64,000 nucleotides of DNA from Halicephalobus mephisto (Eukaryota; Nematoda; Chromadorea; Rhabditida; Panagrolaimidae). The notes below the pieces were generated by a model. That model searched no databases. It was given only the letters and a program-made list of their open reading frames with translations, and was not told the origin of the DNA. Below, one piece after another: positions 30,681 through 43,390 of this stretch (the stretch's first letter is position 1; each line of letters starts with the position of its first letter). The stretch covers positions 1 to 64,000 of the forward strand of contig SWDT01000007.1 in the NCBI GenBank assembly GCA_009193035.1. The letters run 5' to 3'. The position numbers and the translations under genes were made by a program.

Positions 30681-33247
30681 TCAATAAGGACGATGACGAT
30701 CACCGCCACCATTTCTTGGAGGTCCTCTCACAGGTCCGCCACCACTGTTGTTCATCGGTGGACCACCACTGCCTGCAGGTTTCGGAGCTTGGCATGAATT
30801 ACATTGTTGTCGGAAAGCAAAATTCACGTTTCCACAAGTACATGGCCAATCACCTGGACGTCCATCACGTCCTCCGCCACCACGGCCACCTGAAATTTGG
30901 CGATAAATTTCGAACTTCATAAAATCCTCACCTCTACCACCACGATCAAAACCTCCACGTCCTCCGCGATCACTGAACCCTCCACGATCTCTGTTTCTAT
31001 CGCCTCCAAATCCTCTGTCTTGTCCTCTATCACTGTGTCCACCACGATATCCACCTGAATCTCTTCCTCTAAATCCTCCACGATCACCAGAATCTCTTCC
31101 TCTAAAGCCTCCACGGTCACCATAACCGCCACCTCTTCTGTCATCTCCACGATCATTTCCATATCCTCTGTCATGTCCACGATCACCATATCCTCTATCG
31201 CGATCACCTCCATAATTTTGTCTATCTCTACCGTATCCACCACCATCTCTACGGTCACTTCCTCCGCCATATCCTCCACGGTTTCCTCGGTCAAAACCGC
31301 CACGACCACCAGATTTTCTTTCTCCAGAGAACTTGGCATAGCTAATATTCATCACATTGCTTGATCCCGGGAAACATTGTCCATTGAACATCTGAATAAT
31401 CTTCGCGGCCGCTTCTTCAGTTCTGTACGTAATTGTACATTCACCTTTCGGGATTCCACGGTCACTGTAGATCTTGATCATTTTTCTGCCGCTGTCGAAA
31501 ACATCAATTTCAGAATCTCCGGAGAAAACATCGCTAATGAAATTCTCATTAACACTGAAAATGAAAAGCATTAGCTATAAACGTGCTACAGCATTTGTGT
31601 CTCAAACACGTTCCAATCTTGATACTTTGATTCAGAAATCTAAATAAATTTGCACTTTGTACATGGGATTTCAAGTTATTTCAGGTAAATCTTCGGTTTC
31701 TATAAACTTTTGTATATCCCCGGAAACGAGGGTTAGTTTTCAAGATTAGGATTCTGAAGGGCAACTGTCAATTCTCATTTTAAATTCAGAAGCTACAGGT
31801 CTAATTAATGCATTTTAGGTACTCTGGTCAGTACCGAAGGTCTATAGAGATCAACGTCAAAGTTAAATTAAATATCCACAGAAAATTAACGAATCGATAT
31901 GCTCCAATATTGCAAGCAAACTGCATACTTTAGTTGGATTTTAATGTCGATCTATTTAGACCTCGGCACAGTTCTAACTGCAGAATCGGAACATCCCTGG
32001 CAGATAACCGCGAGAAATTTAAAACTTACGTTTGAGGAAGACCAGAAATAAAGATCATTCTTTTATTTTCCACTTGTCCGCCTCCTGAAGCGTCTCCATC
32101 ACGAGATCCGTAGCGATTGCCGCCAGACTGTGGTCCTGAATAATCTAAAAATAACTTAAATAATAAAAGTTAATTTGTGTTTAATTTTTAGAACCCTTGG
32201 GGACTCGATATTTTTTGCTCCATTTCAACCTCATAAACCGACTCTTATCCAAAAATCCTCAGTTTGGCCATATAAACAGATCATCAACAACGAGCTCCAA
32301 AAAGTTGCTCAAACCGACTGAGCAGGGGCAATTTGGTAAACCCGGCAGTTTCACTGCAAGGATGGGTATCATCATCGGATTAAATTTTAAAAACACAGGG
32401 GACTTTCAAAGTTTCAAATCATTTCAAAAATACCTCTCTGGAATCGACCTCCACCGGGACCACCGGTTCCCGGACTGAAAAGCGTTTGACCGTCATTAAC
32501 AAGTAATAAGGACACTGTAGTTGCTGTTTGCTGTAATTACCCCGAAAATTTTGGAATGAAAAACCCTATTTTAGTCCGAAAAAGTACATTCCCCTACAGC
32601 TTTGAAGACCTTCTCGACTAGTTTGACTGACAGGTACCTGTGAAACCTTAAACTCTGATACATTGGAGCATAAATAAATCTTCAACGGTAAACACAAAAG
32701 TTTAGCTTTCCTGACCTTCACGATACTGAGTACGATCTCCGACTGCTGCTCAAAAACAAATTTAAAAAAGCAAAGTGCTTACCGAGATGCCCCGGAATCG
32801 TGGCGATCACGAGGAGGCCCACGATCACGGGAATCGAAGCGGCTTCCGCGGTCGTTTCTGGGCATGGTGTAATCTCTCGGTTCGTTACCGTAGCCTCCTG
32901 CAGGGTTGCTGTCTCTCCATCCAGTGCCTCCGGAGAGCTGATCCGCAGTGTTATAAGCCGGCGGGGGGACGTTCTTGTCGAAATAAGGGGGCTGGAGGGA
33001 ATTCAAGGGTTGGGGTACACCCATCCCTGTCTGCGGCATTCCTGGCGGAGGAGCACCATATTGATTCCATGCCTGTTGTTGGTACTGCTGAAACAAGATG
33101 GTTATGTGTGAAATTGATATATAAAAAAGCAAAAAACAAACCGCTTGAGGATCGGCCGCGTCCCCGGAGCCAAATGGCGGGAAAACTGAAAAATCACCGC
33201 GTTCATGTATTAAAATTAATTAAATACTTACCGTTCGGCTGTGCCAT
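30681..33247 (-). CDS. fust-1: FUS/EWS/TAF15 family RNA-binding protein
   Basis: Seven exons, 33247-33232, 33185-33142, 33087-32783, 32474-32434, 32144-32030, 31554-30932 and 30889-30681, total 1353 nt, giving 450 residues. The FET layout is complete: a Q/P/G/Y-rich N-terminus (QYQQQAWNQYGAPPP), one RRM at about 160-245 (NKRMIFISGLPQT, GIPKGECTITYRTEEAAAKI), a long RGG/RDRG region, a RanBP2-type zinc finger at about 393-418 (WPCTCGNVNFAFRQQCNSC), and a C-terminal DRHRPY, the R-X(2-5)-PY importin signal whose mutation in human FUS causes ALS. Family role: nuclear RNA binding, splicing and RNA-granule biology. Exon 1 codes only 5⅓ codons. The last intron (30890-30931) is 42 nt, stop-free and a multiple of three, so both forms would be translatable. 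It is probably the first gene of an operon with DNAJC8, and is divergent from nxf-1. Confidence 0.93.
31834..31966. mobile_element. 133-bp inverted-repeat element in fust-1 intron 5
   Basis: The left end, CCGAAGGTCTATAGAGATC, is matched by the inverted right end, GATCTATTTAGACCTCGG. The interior CAATATTGCAAGCAAACTGCA is a degenerate form of the CAATGTTGCGCGCAAGCTGCA unit in the 43.4-kb element, which has the same ends. Confidence 0.6.
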
Positions 33248-34390
33248 CGATAAACAGGAAGAAACTGAAGAAATAAAGAGTAGAAAAAAATGGGACAGAG
33301 TAAACCTCAATGGCAATTTACATCCGAATGAAAATCGATGAAGTCCGCGTTGTCCCACCGCGCTTTTTCGTTTTTGTTCGCTCCTCGACCGTGCGATTTC
33401 GAAACTGTTTTTTACCTTTCTTTGGTTCCTTTTTACACAAGGAATCAATTGTAGGTAATATTGGTTTCAGGGAAAGTACTGTTATCAATATTAAAAAAAT
33501 AAAAAGTTAAGCTATCTCATCGCGCTTTTTCGTTTTTATTCGCTCCTCGACCGTGCGATTTCGAAACTGTTTTTTACCCTTCTTTGGTTCCTTTTTACAC
33601 AAGGAATCAATTGTATGTAATATTGGTTTCAGGGAAAGTACTGTTATCAATATAAAAAAATAAAAAATTAAACTATCTCATCGCGCTTTTTCGTTTTTGT
33701 CTGATCTTTATCCAATTTCGAAATCATCCTTGTTCAGCCTTATTCTTCAATTTTAGGGTTTATTCAACACGATATTGATTTCAGAAAAGCGCTATTATTA
33801 ATAGTAATAAAAACTGACGAAATTTATGCCGTCCCATTTTTCCGTTTTGCCCGGTCTTCAACCGTACGATCTCGAAACTGTTTTGAATCACTAAACTTCC
33901 TTTTTTGGTAGCATAAATCAATTGTCTAACGTTGGTCGAAGAATAGCGTTATTGTCGATATAAAGGTTACGAAATTTGCATCGTCTCGTGATTTTCCGTT
34001 TTATTTTAAATTTCGCGATTCTGAATCTGTTCTGATTCCTTGTTCGCTTTTGGTTCCCTGCTTTCCAAACAAGTTTTGCATAACGTTAATCCCTAACCAT
34101 CGTTATCAGTAATTTAAATGATAATTAACGAAACTTGTGTCGTCTCGCCGCGATTTTTCGTTTTTGTTCTTTATCAAATTTGATTTCGAAATCTGCCGTT
34201 TTTATTTTTTTTGTCTTTATTTTTCCGATTAATCCCTCACGAAGTTGAGCTCTAAACATTATTATTCGTATCCAATTTTAGGGTTAATATTGTTGCAGTG
34301 GGGAAGTCATGAGTGCTGAGTCCCGTTACAACGCTTCAGCTCAGTTTGTGGTTTTATATGGATTCATTTCGTAATTTTTCTTTCAGGAGA
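33248..34390. promoter_or_regulatory. Divergent fust-1/nxf-1 regulatory region made of ~155-bp repeats
   Basis: This 1.1-kb spacer separates the two start codons. Copies of a unit beginning near CGCGCTTTTTCGTTTTTGTTC recur near 33358, 33519, 33681, 33832, 33986 and 34144. They are almost identical between the first two and progressively decayed to the right. Acceptors lie just before both ATGs (TTTCTTTCAG ending at 34386; minus-strand CTTCAG ending at 33265). Whether the repeats carry promoter function is unknown. Confidence 0.6.
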
Positions 34391-37084
34391 ATGATGAATT
34401 ACCGGTCTAGAGGCAACCCTCGCGCTGATGTCAGACAGAGGACCAGAAGACATGATCTTGTTAGTATCGATCCGGATATTCAAGCCAGAGCTGACATGGT
34501 CGAAGATGACGTAAGACTAATTTTCATATATGATCCACATACAACTGTCGTTTTAGAATGAAGTTCCTGTTCGCGGAAAATCGGAAATTCAAAATTCGAA
34601 AATGAACACCTACTTCAAGCAAAGTAAACAACTCCATGATGCCTCTTCCGGAACAAGAAACATGTTCGCCACTCAAGTGACCGTCAAGCATTGTGCCAGT
34701 TCGGGACTGCAGTACATTCTGAAGACGATTTCCTACTATGTCGATACTTTCCGACCGATTGCTCCACAGATCAGGGATAACGACATAGAATTCTACATTA
34801 CCGACAGTTCTGAAGCTGCTGCAATTGTTGCGATGAATAAGAGAATTGTCGACAAGAAAAACAGAGGAAACAGGTTGACGATTTACTCTCGAAGAGCCAA
34901 TGCCCCCTGGAGCAATCTGGACAGAAGAATGAAGGATGTGATTATGAATGTCGTCAGAAAACGGTTCAATGCTGCTACTAATACTTTGGATCTCAGTGAT
35001 TTCGGAGGGGATTCTGAATTCACGTCGAAGAAAATGCTCTGTGGTCTTTCGAGGAACGACATTATGGTGACTGTTTGTGAGATTGTTGAGAAGGAATTTG
35101 GCAATATTACTGGTCTAAGTCTGAAGGATAACCGGTTACGGTCGTTGATTTACCCTTCGACTTTGTGCTTCAGGGCTAAGAAAGTAAAAATCCTCGATTT
35201 GTCTAATAATGACGTAAGTTTTGTTTTCTAAACAACGTATATTTTCGGTTTCAGTTAATGAAACTCGATGTATTGGACCGAATTTCATTCTGGGAAATAG
35301 AGAAACTTCACATTGAGAACAATCCATTGTGTACGAACTACAGTACAGCAGATGAATACACCAGGTGCTCTATTGATTCGTCACTTTCACTATCGAAATC
35401 CTTCCATTGGGTGCTTCGTGGTGTTCCTAGCCTTGGAAGGCTTTTGGTTAAATTTTTCTTTTTTAGTTTTTCCGTCATTTGACGGTAAGTTTGTCAAATT
35501 TCAATTTGGTGAATTTTTTCAGGGATGTGCACAAGTATTTGCCATACGTGTCGTATTTGGTATGTCTTTGAGTGATGTGTAGTTTACTACGGGGAAGTTT
35601 CAGGATGGAGTTAACGTCGAACCGAAGGCGATACCGAGTATTGAGGAAGAAAAACGATCTCATTTGTTGCCGAAAATGAGACTGGGCTATTCTGATAACG
35701 ATACTGTTAAATCAATGGTTGAGAACTTCTTGAATGAGTATTTCGCTCTCTATGATGATCCTGATCCTGTCAATAAGAGGAAATTGCTGATAAATGCATA
35801 TTACGAAAATGCGGAATTCAGTTATGCTGTCAATACTGTCGAGACTCAGCCGTATGCCAAAGGAGACATGTGAGTTTTGGGTGTTTTTGTGGTTTTTCAA
35901 TTGTGTTTTCAGTGGTATTTATTGTGCATATTTGAGAGGATCAAGAAACATTTTACAAGAGGAAAAATGGCGGAATTTCCCAGAACGTGTTTCACATAAT
36001 GGAGCTATGGCTATTGCTGTTCAACTTTCTAAGATGCCGGCTACACAACATCAGAAAGATACTTTTCTTCTTGATATTGATTTTTTCCAAGATAATATGT
36101 GTGGATTTACATTGAGAGGTCTTTTACGTGATGTTCCATGTAATGATGAACGACAATTCAAGTTTTTCATGCGGAATATGGTTGTTCTTTCAACGGGGGC
36201 AGGGTAAGTTTGGGGATTTTAGAAGTAATGAATTTAAAATTTTGCAGTACAATGGCTATTGTCCTGGATACATGGCATATCATTGCAGTTACGAAGAATC
36301 TTGCTGATAGTTATCGTCAAAATTTATCTACAGCTGCTCTTGTAGTAAGTTGTTTTTATTAATATTTTAGTTTTATGTTAACAGCGCTATGCTTTAATTT
36401 TTTGGATATTTGTTGACTTGATTGGTATTGAAGTAGGCATATGTGGATTTGGGTTGAAAATATTTAATCTGAGGTTGATGGAATTTAAAAGTTTATGTAC
36501 CTTGGATTAGGTATTTTTATTTTGAATTTATAATGCTTTTTTTCGGAGAGCTATTGAGTCGAAAATTCACCTAGTGCCAGTTATAGGACGATATGGGGAT
36601 TGAAAGATAAAAAATTAGAGATAATCTATTTGAGACTATTCATATTTTGAGTTTTGCATTTTTGGAGGCGATTAAACAAGGGAATTAAGTTTTGGAAAGT
36701 TTTACATAATTTTGTTAATGGCGCAAAATGGATTACTTTTTATTTTTGTTTTTGTTCAAGTTTTGATTTTCCATGAATAGTTAAAGGAGAGTTTTTTAGT
36801 CGGTTGAACTTCCTGGTACTTCTGGACTTCATCAACCTTCGAGAGAGAATATTACGGGAGCAGTTCCTGCGATTATTGTGACCGCTCCCCCGCCAACTCC
36901 TCAGCCAATCGATGCCAACGTGAAGCGACAGATGATTGAGCAGTTTTCAGCTCAGACAGGAATGACACTTTCTTTCTCTGAGAGATGCCTGGAAGACAAT
37001 AATTATGATTATGAGGAAGCTGGAAGAAGATTTAATGAGATTCGGTCTCAAATCCCTCCAGAAGCATTTAAAAGTACCTCGTAG
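34391..37084 (+). CDS. nxf-1: Nuclear mRNA export receptor NXF1/TAP
   Basis: Eight exons, 34391-34510, 34557-35213, 35255-35364, 35523-35559, 35604-35869, 35913-36203, 36248-36344 and 36800-37084, total 1863 nt, giving 620 residues. It carries mRNPs through the nuclear pore with NXT1. Domains: a basic N-terminus (RQRTRRHD), an RNP-type RNA-binding fold at about 65-155 (NMFATQVTVKHCASSGLQYI, NRLTIYSRRANAPW), leucine-rich repeats at about 215-330 (GLSLKDNRLRSL, VKILDLSNND, LHIENNPLC, SYLDGVNV), an NTF2-like domain at about 335-525 (VENFLNEYFALYDDPDPVNK, LLINAYYENAEFSY), and a C-terminal UBA-like TAP-C domain at about 565-620 (MIEQFSAQTGMTLSFSERCL, NYDYEEAGRRF) for FG-nucleoporin binding. Six of seven introns are 41-158 nt. 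Two ATGs in tandem (34391, 34394) sit 5 nt after an acceptor. All domains look intact. The symbol follows the family; nxf-2-type paralogy is not excluded. Confidence 0.93.
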
Positions 37085-38300
37085 ATTTTTGTTTTGTGAA
37101 CTGTATGTTGTGAACTTTCTTGGTCTTGATCTTTTTCCGAATTTTTGCTTTTGGTCTTTCTGGAATCTGTTCTTGGAGTTCCTGTATCTGGGGATTTTGC
37201 ATTTTCGACCTCTTGGACCTCTGGAATTCAAACTGCAAAGCTCCGGGAAAATAATGAAGCTTCTTTGAATCCTCTTATAGAAGCCAGAACATCGGCTAGA
37301 AATCCGAATTCTGAATTACAGTAACCGTTTCGTAGAAATGGTCCCTAATTTGTTTTGAGCGAAAGTGCAGTTTTTGAATCGGGTCCTGAGGGGAAATTTG
37401 TGGAATTTTGTCAGATGGGAATTTCAAGGTCGATTTTGGAAAGATTGGAAGTTTTTTTAATTTTATGAGGAATGAGATCAGGAAAGTATTATTTTTAGTA
37501 ATAATTGGGATTTTTTGGATGATTGTTTTTGTGTGAAAAATTGATTGTTTGATAACTTGACTAGAAGTCAAATGAAAAATCTGGTCTTTGATCGACAAAT
37601 AGATAATGATCGTTAATCTCAAGATTTGGAGAAAGATTATCAATTGTGGTTTTTGTAATTATGAAGTTGTTTTTTGTCTTAATTTTTGACAAATTTATTT
37701 TAAAAATGTTTTAAATAATCTGTGAACTTTTGAATTTAAATTTTTTCAATGACGTCAAAGATTTTTCTTTTTAAATATTTATGAAATTGCAGAAAATTCC
37801 GGGACTTGACTGTATTTTGTAGAAATTTCTGTGATTCTTATTAGTGAAGTTGGTCGTTGAAATTTGAAGTCGAAGTTGGGAGTCGAAATTGAGAGTCAAA
37901 CTTTAAAGTCGAAGTTGAAAGTTAAAATTGACCGTTAAAGTTTGAAGTCAAAGTTCGACATCAAAGTTTGAAGTCGAAGTTAAAAGTCAAAATTGGCCAT
38001 CAAAGTTCGATATCCAACTTTGAAGTCAAGGTTGGCCGTTAAAGTTCGACATCCAACTTTGAGGTCGCAGTTGATTATTAAAATTTCGACCTTGAATTCT
38101 GAGTTCCGATTTTGATAATACAGATCCTTGAAGATTCGCGTCGTGGTCGTTCTGTAACCGTTCTCGCGATTTTAATTCATTTTTGCGAAATTTCCCGGAA
38201 TCCAGTTGAGGATTCTTAACTATCCAGTCTTGAAAATTCGTATCGGGAAAATTAAAAAAAATATTTATTGTGAATTTTTAAAATAATGTAAAATTACAAT
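37085..38300. other. 3' flank of nxf-1 and a GTCGAAGTTGAAAGTCAAA-type repeat
   Basis: No gene is seen. From about 37850 to 38090 short blocks such as AAAGTTTGAAGTCGAAGTT recur in a loose ~40-bp tandem array. No clear poly(A) signal for nxf-1 was found in the first 200 nt. Confidence 0.45.
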
Positions 38301-38304
38301 TGGC

Positions 38305-38715
38305 ATTCATCTACATTTCGCCAGAAATTAAAGTTTGTCAAAAAGTCACATTTCGCCAAGAATTCAAATTTGGCATTTTTCCACATTTCGCCAGAAATTA
38401 AAGTTTGTCAAAAAGTCACATTTCGCCAAGAATTTAAATTTGGCGGAAAGTCACATTTTACCAAAGATTACGGTTTGTCATTCATCCACATTTTGCCAGA
38501 GAATCAAATTTGGCATTTGCTCACGTTTCGCCAAGAATCCAAATTTGTCAAAAAGTCACATTTTGCCAAGAATCCAAATTTGTCAAAAAGTCACATTTTG
38601 CCAAAAATTCAAATTTGGCAAAAAGTCACATTTTACCAAAGATTACGGTTTGGCATTCATCCACATTTCGCCAGAGAATCAAATTTCGCATTTGTTCACG
38701 TTTCGCCAAAAATTT
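38305..38715. repeat. Tandem repeat with ~36-bp core (CACATTTCGCCAAGAA)
   Basis: About eleven copies of TCACATTTCGCCAAGAAT followed by CAAATTTGGCA(AAAAG). It is open in three plus-strand frames, giving false peptide repeats, and has a higher-order block of about 230 bp repeated once. Confidence 0.75.
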
Positions 38716-39059
38716 ATTTTTTAACATCTAAATTATTTTTTCAATTTTATAAAATTATTTATTTCTAAATTCCATAGATATTTGATTTTTTAAATCCGGA
38801 TCAGTCCGTTAGAGTTGTCAGTTGATTTCTGAACTTTTTTAGAATTATCCCTTATGATGTTACGAAATAATAATATTTGTAGTGTATATCCAGAAAAGCT
38901 TCAGAGCTCGGAATACATGATAAACATAAATAAATACACCAAAATAGGAAAGAATAAACTTCTTTATCCTTTTCGGTCAGTTGAGGACTTTCTGGAAGAC
39001 GCCAGAACTATGAACCCGAGAACCTTCTATTTCCGGAAGTTGGCGTGATTCTCGGAAAG

Positions 39060-42000
39060 GAACAAAATTCTCCACGTGAGACTGGAGAAATCCAAAAAAA
39101 CTCTAGAATCAAGAAAATTAAAAAAACTCTAAAATAAAAAAAAATTCTAGAATCAAAAAAATTAAAAAAACTTTAGAATCAAGAAAAATTAAAAAACTTT
39201 AGAATTAAAAAAAATTCTAGAATCAAAAAAATTTAAAAAAAAATTTTAGAATCAAGAAAATTAAAAAAAACTTTAGAATTAAAAAAATTTAAAAAACTTT
39301 AGAATCAAAAAAAGTTAAAAAAAATTTAAAAAATTCTAAAATCAAAGAAAAATTTTAAAAATTAAAATTAAAAAATGAAAAATAAAAAACATCTGAAAAT
39401 AAAAACAGAAAACTTTAAAAATAGAAAAATTTTTAAATTCTCAAAATAAAAAATAAAGAAATTAGAAAACAGATAAAAATGTATTTAAATTTAAAATTTT
39501 TGTCTCGAGTTGAAAATTTCAGAAATTCGTGTCGAGACATTTTTTTTTGCGAAAAGTATTTTTTAAAATAATTTTATTTAAAACTTTAAAAATCAAAAAA
39601 ATATTAAATTTTGATTTTTTTGTCTCGAATTGAAAATTTCAGAAATTCGTGTTGAGACATTTTTTTCTTTTTTTGTGAAAAATACTTTTTTAAATAATTT
39701 TATTTGAAATTTTAAAAAGTAAAAAAATATTAAATTTTGAATTTTTGTCTCGAGTGGAAAATTTCAGAAATTCGTGTTGAGACATTTTTTTCTTTTTTTG
39801 TGAAAAATACTTTTTTAAATAATTTTATTTAAAACTTTAAAAAGTAGAAAAAATATTAAATTTTGAATTTTTGTCTCGAATTGGAAATTTCAGAAATTCG
39901 TGATGAGACATTTTTTCTCTTTTTTTGTGAAAAGTATTTTTTAAAATAATTTTATTTGAAATTTTAAAAAGTAAAAAAATATTAAATTTTAAAATTTTTG
40001 TTTCGAATTGGAAATTCTAAACTTTATTTGAAATGATTTTTTTAAATTTTTTAAAAACCAATACAAAATTGATTTTTAATCTCTAATTTCCGCAATGACG
40101 AAATAACTTTGAAATTTGGGATCAAACAACAATAATTGAAAATCAATCATTATCTGTCATCAGATCTATCATCGGATTTCAAGAAATCATAGACTCAGAT
40201 TAATTTTTTATTTTCGTTTATTCTTTTTTTTAAATTTTTATGAAAATTAAAGATTTTTCAATTTCTATGAAAATTAAGAATTTTTAGAAATTTCTATGAA
40301 AATTAAAATTTTTTTGAATTTCCATGAAAATTAAATTTTTTTTGAATTTCTATGAAAATTAAAATTTTTTTGTATCATCATAATTCTAAAATTAAAATTT
40401 TTAATTTTTAAATAAATTTTTAAAAATTCGATTTAAAACAATTTTTTTGAATAAAATTTTTCCAAAAATTTCTGTCTTGAAAATTTCCATTTTTTTGTAT
40501 CATCATAATTCTAAAATTTTAATTTTTAATATTTAAATAAATTTTTAGAAATTTTATTTAAAATAATTTTTATTAAATAAATTTTTAAAAATTTGATTTA
40601 AAACAATTTTTTTGAATAAAATTTTTCCAAAAATTTTTGTCTTGAAAATTTCCATTTTTTTGTATCATCATAATTCTAAAAATTCTCTTCCAGACATTGC
40701 CCTAGCAACCCCTATTTTAAATTTTTATAAAAATTTTGTAAAATTATGTCATTTCCCTCCGTTTTTTCATTTTTTCCATTTTGAATTTAAAATAAATAAT
40801 TCAAATCCTTGACCTACAGTATGGCTGTTGTGATGTTAGTACCCCTTTTGAAAACCGTGCTTATCTTAAGAGAGTGCATTTTTGCCGTTAGAATTCAAAA
40901 TTACCCAAGTTTCCCTCCGGCAAGGATCTAAAGACTACTACGTGAGAGCTTAGAGGTGGAATTCATAATTTCCACATTTTCAGCAATGTCTGGTATTTTT
41001 ACTAATTACAGTATTCAAAACAGTTGAAAATCAAAAAAAATAATGCACAAATTATTTCATAATTTTAAACTTAAAAAATTTTAAAAATTAAATTTAAATT
41101 TTTTTGGTCTCGATTGGAAAATTTCAAAATTCGTGTCAGAAGTACTTTGTAAAATTTTTAAAAAAAATATTTTCATTTTTAGAATCATAGAATTTAAAAA
41201 AATTAAAAATTAATAAAAAAAAATGAAATTAAAAATTTTTTTGGTCCCGAGTGGAAAATTTCAAAATTCGTGTCAGAAGTACTTTATGGGAAATACTTTC
41301 ATTTTTATAATCATAGAATTTAAAAAAATTAAAAATTAATAAAAAAAAATGAAATTTAAAAATTTTTTTGGTCCCGACTGGAAAGTTTCAAAATTCGTGT
41401 TAGAAGTACTTTGTAAAATTTTTTAAAAAAATATTTTCATTTTTAGAATCAGAATTTAGAAAATTAAAAATTAATAAAAAAAATTAATTTTAATAATTTT
41501 TTGGTCCCGATTGGAATGTTTCAAAATTCGTGTCGAGATGATTTTTAGAAATTTTACGAAAACTATTTCTGGTTTTTTTGAAAATCTGGTCTTAGATCTC
41601 TCCGGAGTCACATAAACACAAAATTTCACAGTTTCTGGTCTCAACTGGAAAATTTTAAAAATGCTCATGGAGATAATTTTAAACGGTTTTTATGAAAAAT
41701 ATTTTTTTATAAAAATATAATTTACAATTTTCAAAATCATCAAAAATTAGAAATTTCTGGTCTTGACAAGAAAGTTCCAAAAATTCCTGTTGAGACAATT
41801 TTAGTTTTTTTAATAATAATAACTTTCAAAATCATCGAAACAGAATTTTATCATTTCTGGTCCTGAAGCGAAATTTGGTCCTAACACGAAAGTTCCAAGA
41901 ATTCCCATCGAGATAATTTTAGTTTTTTTATAGAAAATAATTTTTAATAATAATTTAATTTTATCATTTCTGGTCCTGAAACGAAATTTGGTCCTAACAC

Positions 42001-43390
42001 GAAAGTTCCAAAAATTCCCATTGAGATAATTTTAGTTTTTTTATAGAAAATAATTTTTAATAATAATTTAATTTTAACAAGTTATTTCTAAGGTTTCTAG
42101 GATTATTGCTCCGTCCAGACATCAGTAATCAAAAATATTTTTCAAAATTGTGCAATTCCTAATTTTAGAATTTCATTAAAGTTCTTTGAAATTTTTAAAA
42201 ATAAAATTTTTGCGTCATTTTTTGACATTAAGAATAATTTGCAAATTTTCAAAAATAAGTACAAAAAAATTTTTTTTTTAAATTTACGTTAGAATTTTTT
42301 AATTTTTGAAACTTTTCTGTTTTTTTTTCTGGAACCAATTTTGAAAAATTGTTTGGTTAGATTTGTTCACATGGCTGGATTCGTCATCTTTGACCATTTT
42401 TTGTGACGACGAGACTGGTCTAGTTTCCGTCGACGGAAGTCGTCAGTTCGGCATCAAAGCATCGAGATCCGGGGGATTTTAAGTATCAAATGAATTTTGT
42501 AACGATTACAATTTTATTTTCGAAATCAAAAAAATGAAAATTAATTTAAAAAATTAAGTAATTTATATTTAAAAAAATAAAATAAATTTAAATTTAAAAA
42601 AAATAAAATTTTCTAAAAAAATAAATTTATTTAAATTAAAAAAAATAAAATTATCTTAATTTTGAAAAATAAAATAAATTTAAATTTAAAAAAAATAAAA
42701 TTCTCTAAAAAAATAAATTTATTCAAATTAAAAAAATAAAATAAATTTAAATTAAAAAAAATAAAATTCTCTAAAAAAATAAATTTATTTAAATTTAAAA
42801 AATAAAATTATCTTAATTTTGAAAAATAAAATAAATTTAAATTAAAAAAAATAAAATTATTTAAATTTAAAAAGATAAAATTTGTTAAAAATTGAAAATA
42901 ATGAATTTTATTTTTTTAAATAAATTACTTAATTTTTTTAAAAATTATTATTTTTTAAAAATTTTCTTTTAAATTATTATTTTTTTATTTTTTTTAACTT
43001 TTTATTTTCCGATTAAAGATGACAAATTTCGTTGTGAGAGTGTTGATTGATATTTTTCGTTCAATACCTTTGTCTTTTTTAATCTGCAAAGTCCCCCGAC
43101 TTCGATGTCAATCCCCTTCCAAAGACGTCAATTCTGGATTCATCGACAGGTTAGCTAATTGAGGATTTTCCGGGATTTGTGTGATTTTTGTCCACTGAGA
43201 TTTAATCTACAAACAAGATTGGTTTCTGGCCTTCTGTGGAGGCGATAAAGAAGTCCCTTCCGAGAGGAACGTCGGTGTCTTAAGACCTGTCTCGTATTAG
43301 GTCAATAAAGTCTATTTAGAAATAAATAATTTCACAATTCATAGGAAAATAAGTAAACAACCCAATATAGTACAAAATTAATATCACAAT
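39060..43390. repeat. A/T-rich repeat field
   Basis: Successive arrays: AAAACTTTAGAATCAA units (39090-39420); ~125-bp units with GAAATTCGTGTTGAGACATT (39500-40010); TCTATGAAAATTAAA units (40240-40380); ~120-bp units with GAAAATTTCAAAATTCGTGTCAG (41090-41540); ~125-bp units with CACGAAAGTTCCAAAAATTC (41750-42080); and AAAATAAATTTAAAT runs (42560-42900). Two less repetitive islands (40800-41000 and 42330-42490) hold no recognised gene. Confidence 0.6.

Noticed and set aside
30638..30922. Plus-strand open frame antisense to fust-1 exon 7 (DHRHHFLEVLSQVRHHC)
   Set aside because: It is the shadow of the RGG/zinc-finger coding sequence and lacks its own signals.
32775..33341. 188-codon plus-strand open frame opposite fust-1 exons 1-3
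   Set aside because: The minus-strand fust-1 model accounts for the region with exact exon phases; the opposite frame has no domain.
38335..38768. Overlapping open frames with a KSHFAKNPNLSKSHILP-type repeat
   Set aside because: Three frames of the same tandem repeat are open at once, which is expected from a stop-free repeat unit and not from a gene.
38854..39048. Open frame of 64 codons ending MNPRTFYFRKLA
   Set aside because: No recognised family, no flanking exons or signals, and it lies in repeat-rich DNA. Kept as chance.
40890..40925. AATTACCCAAGTTT resembling the SL1 spliced-leader core
   Set aside because: The canonical 5' GGTTT start and the following GAG|GTAAAC donor are absent, and no Sm site or hairpins follow. 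Chance similarity.
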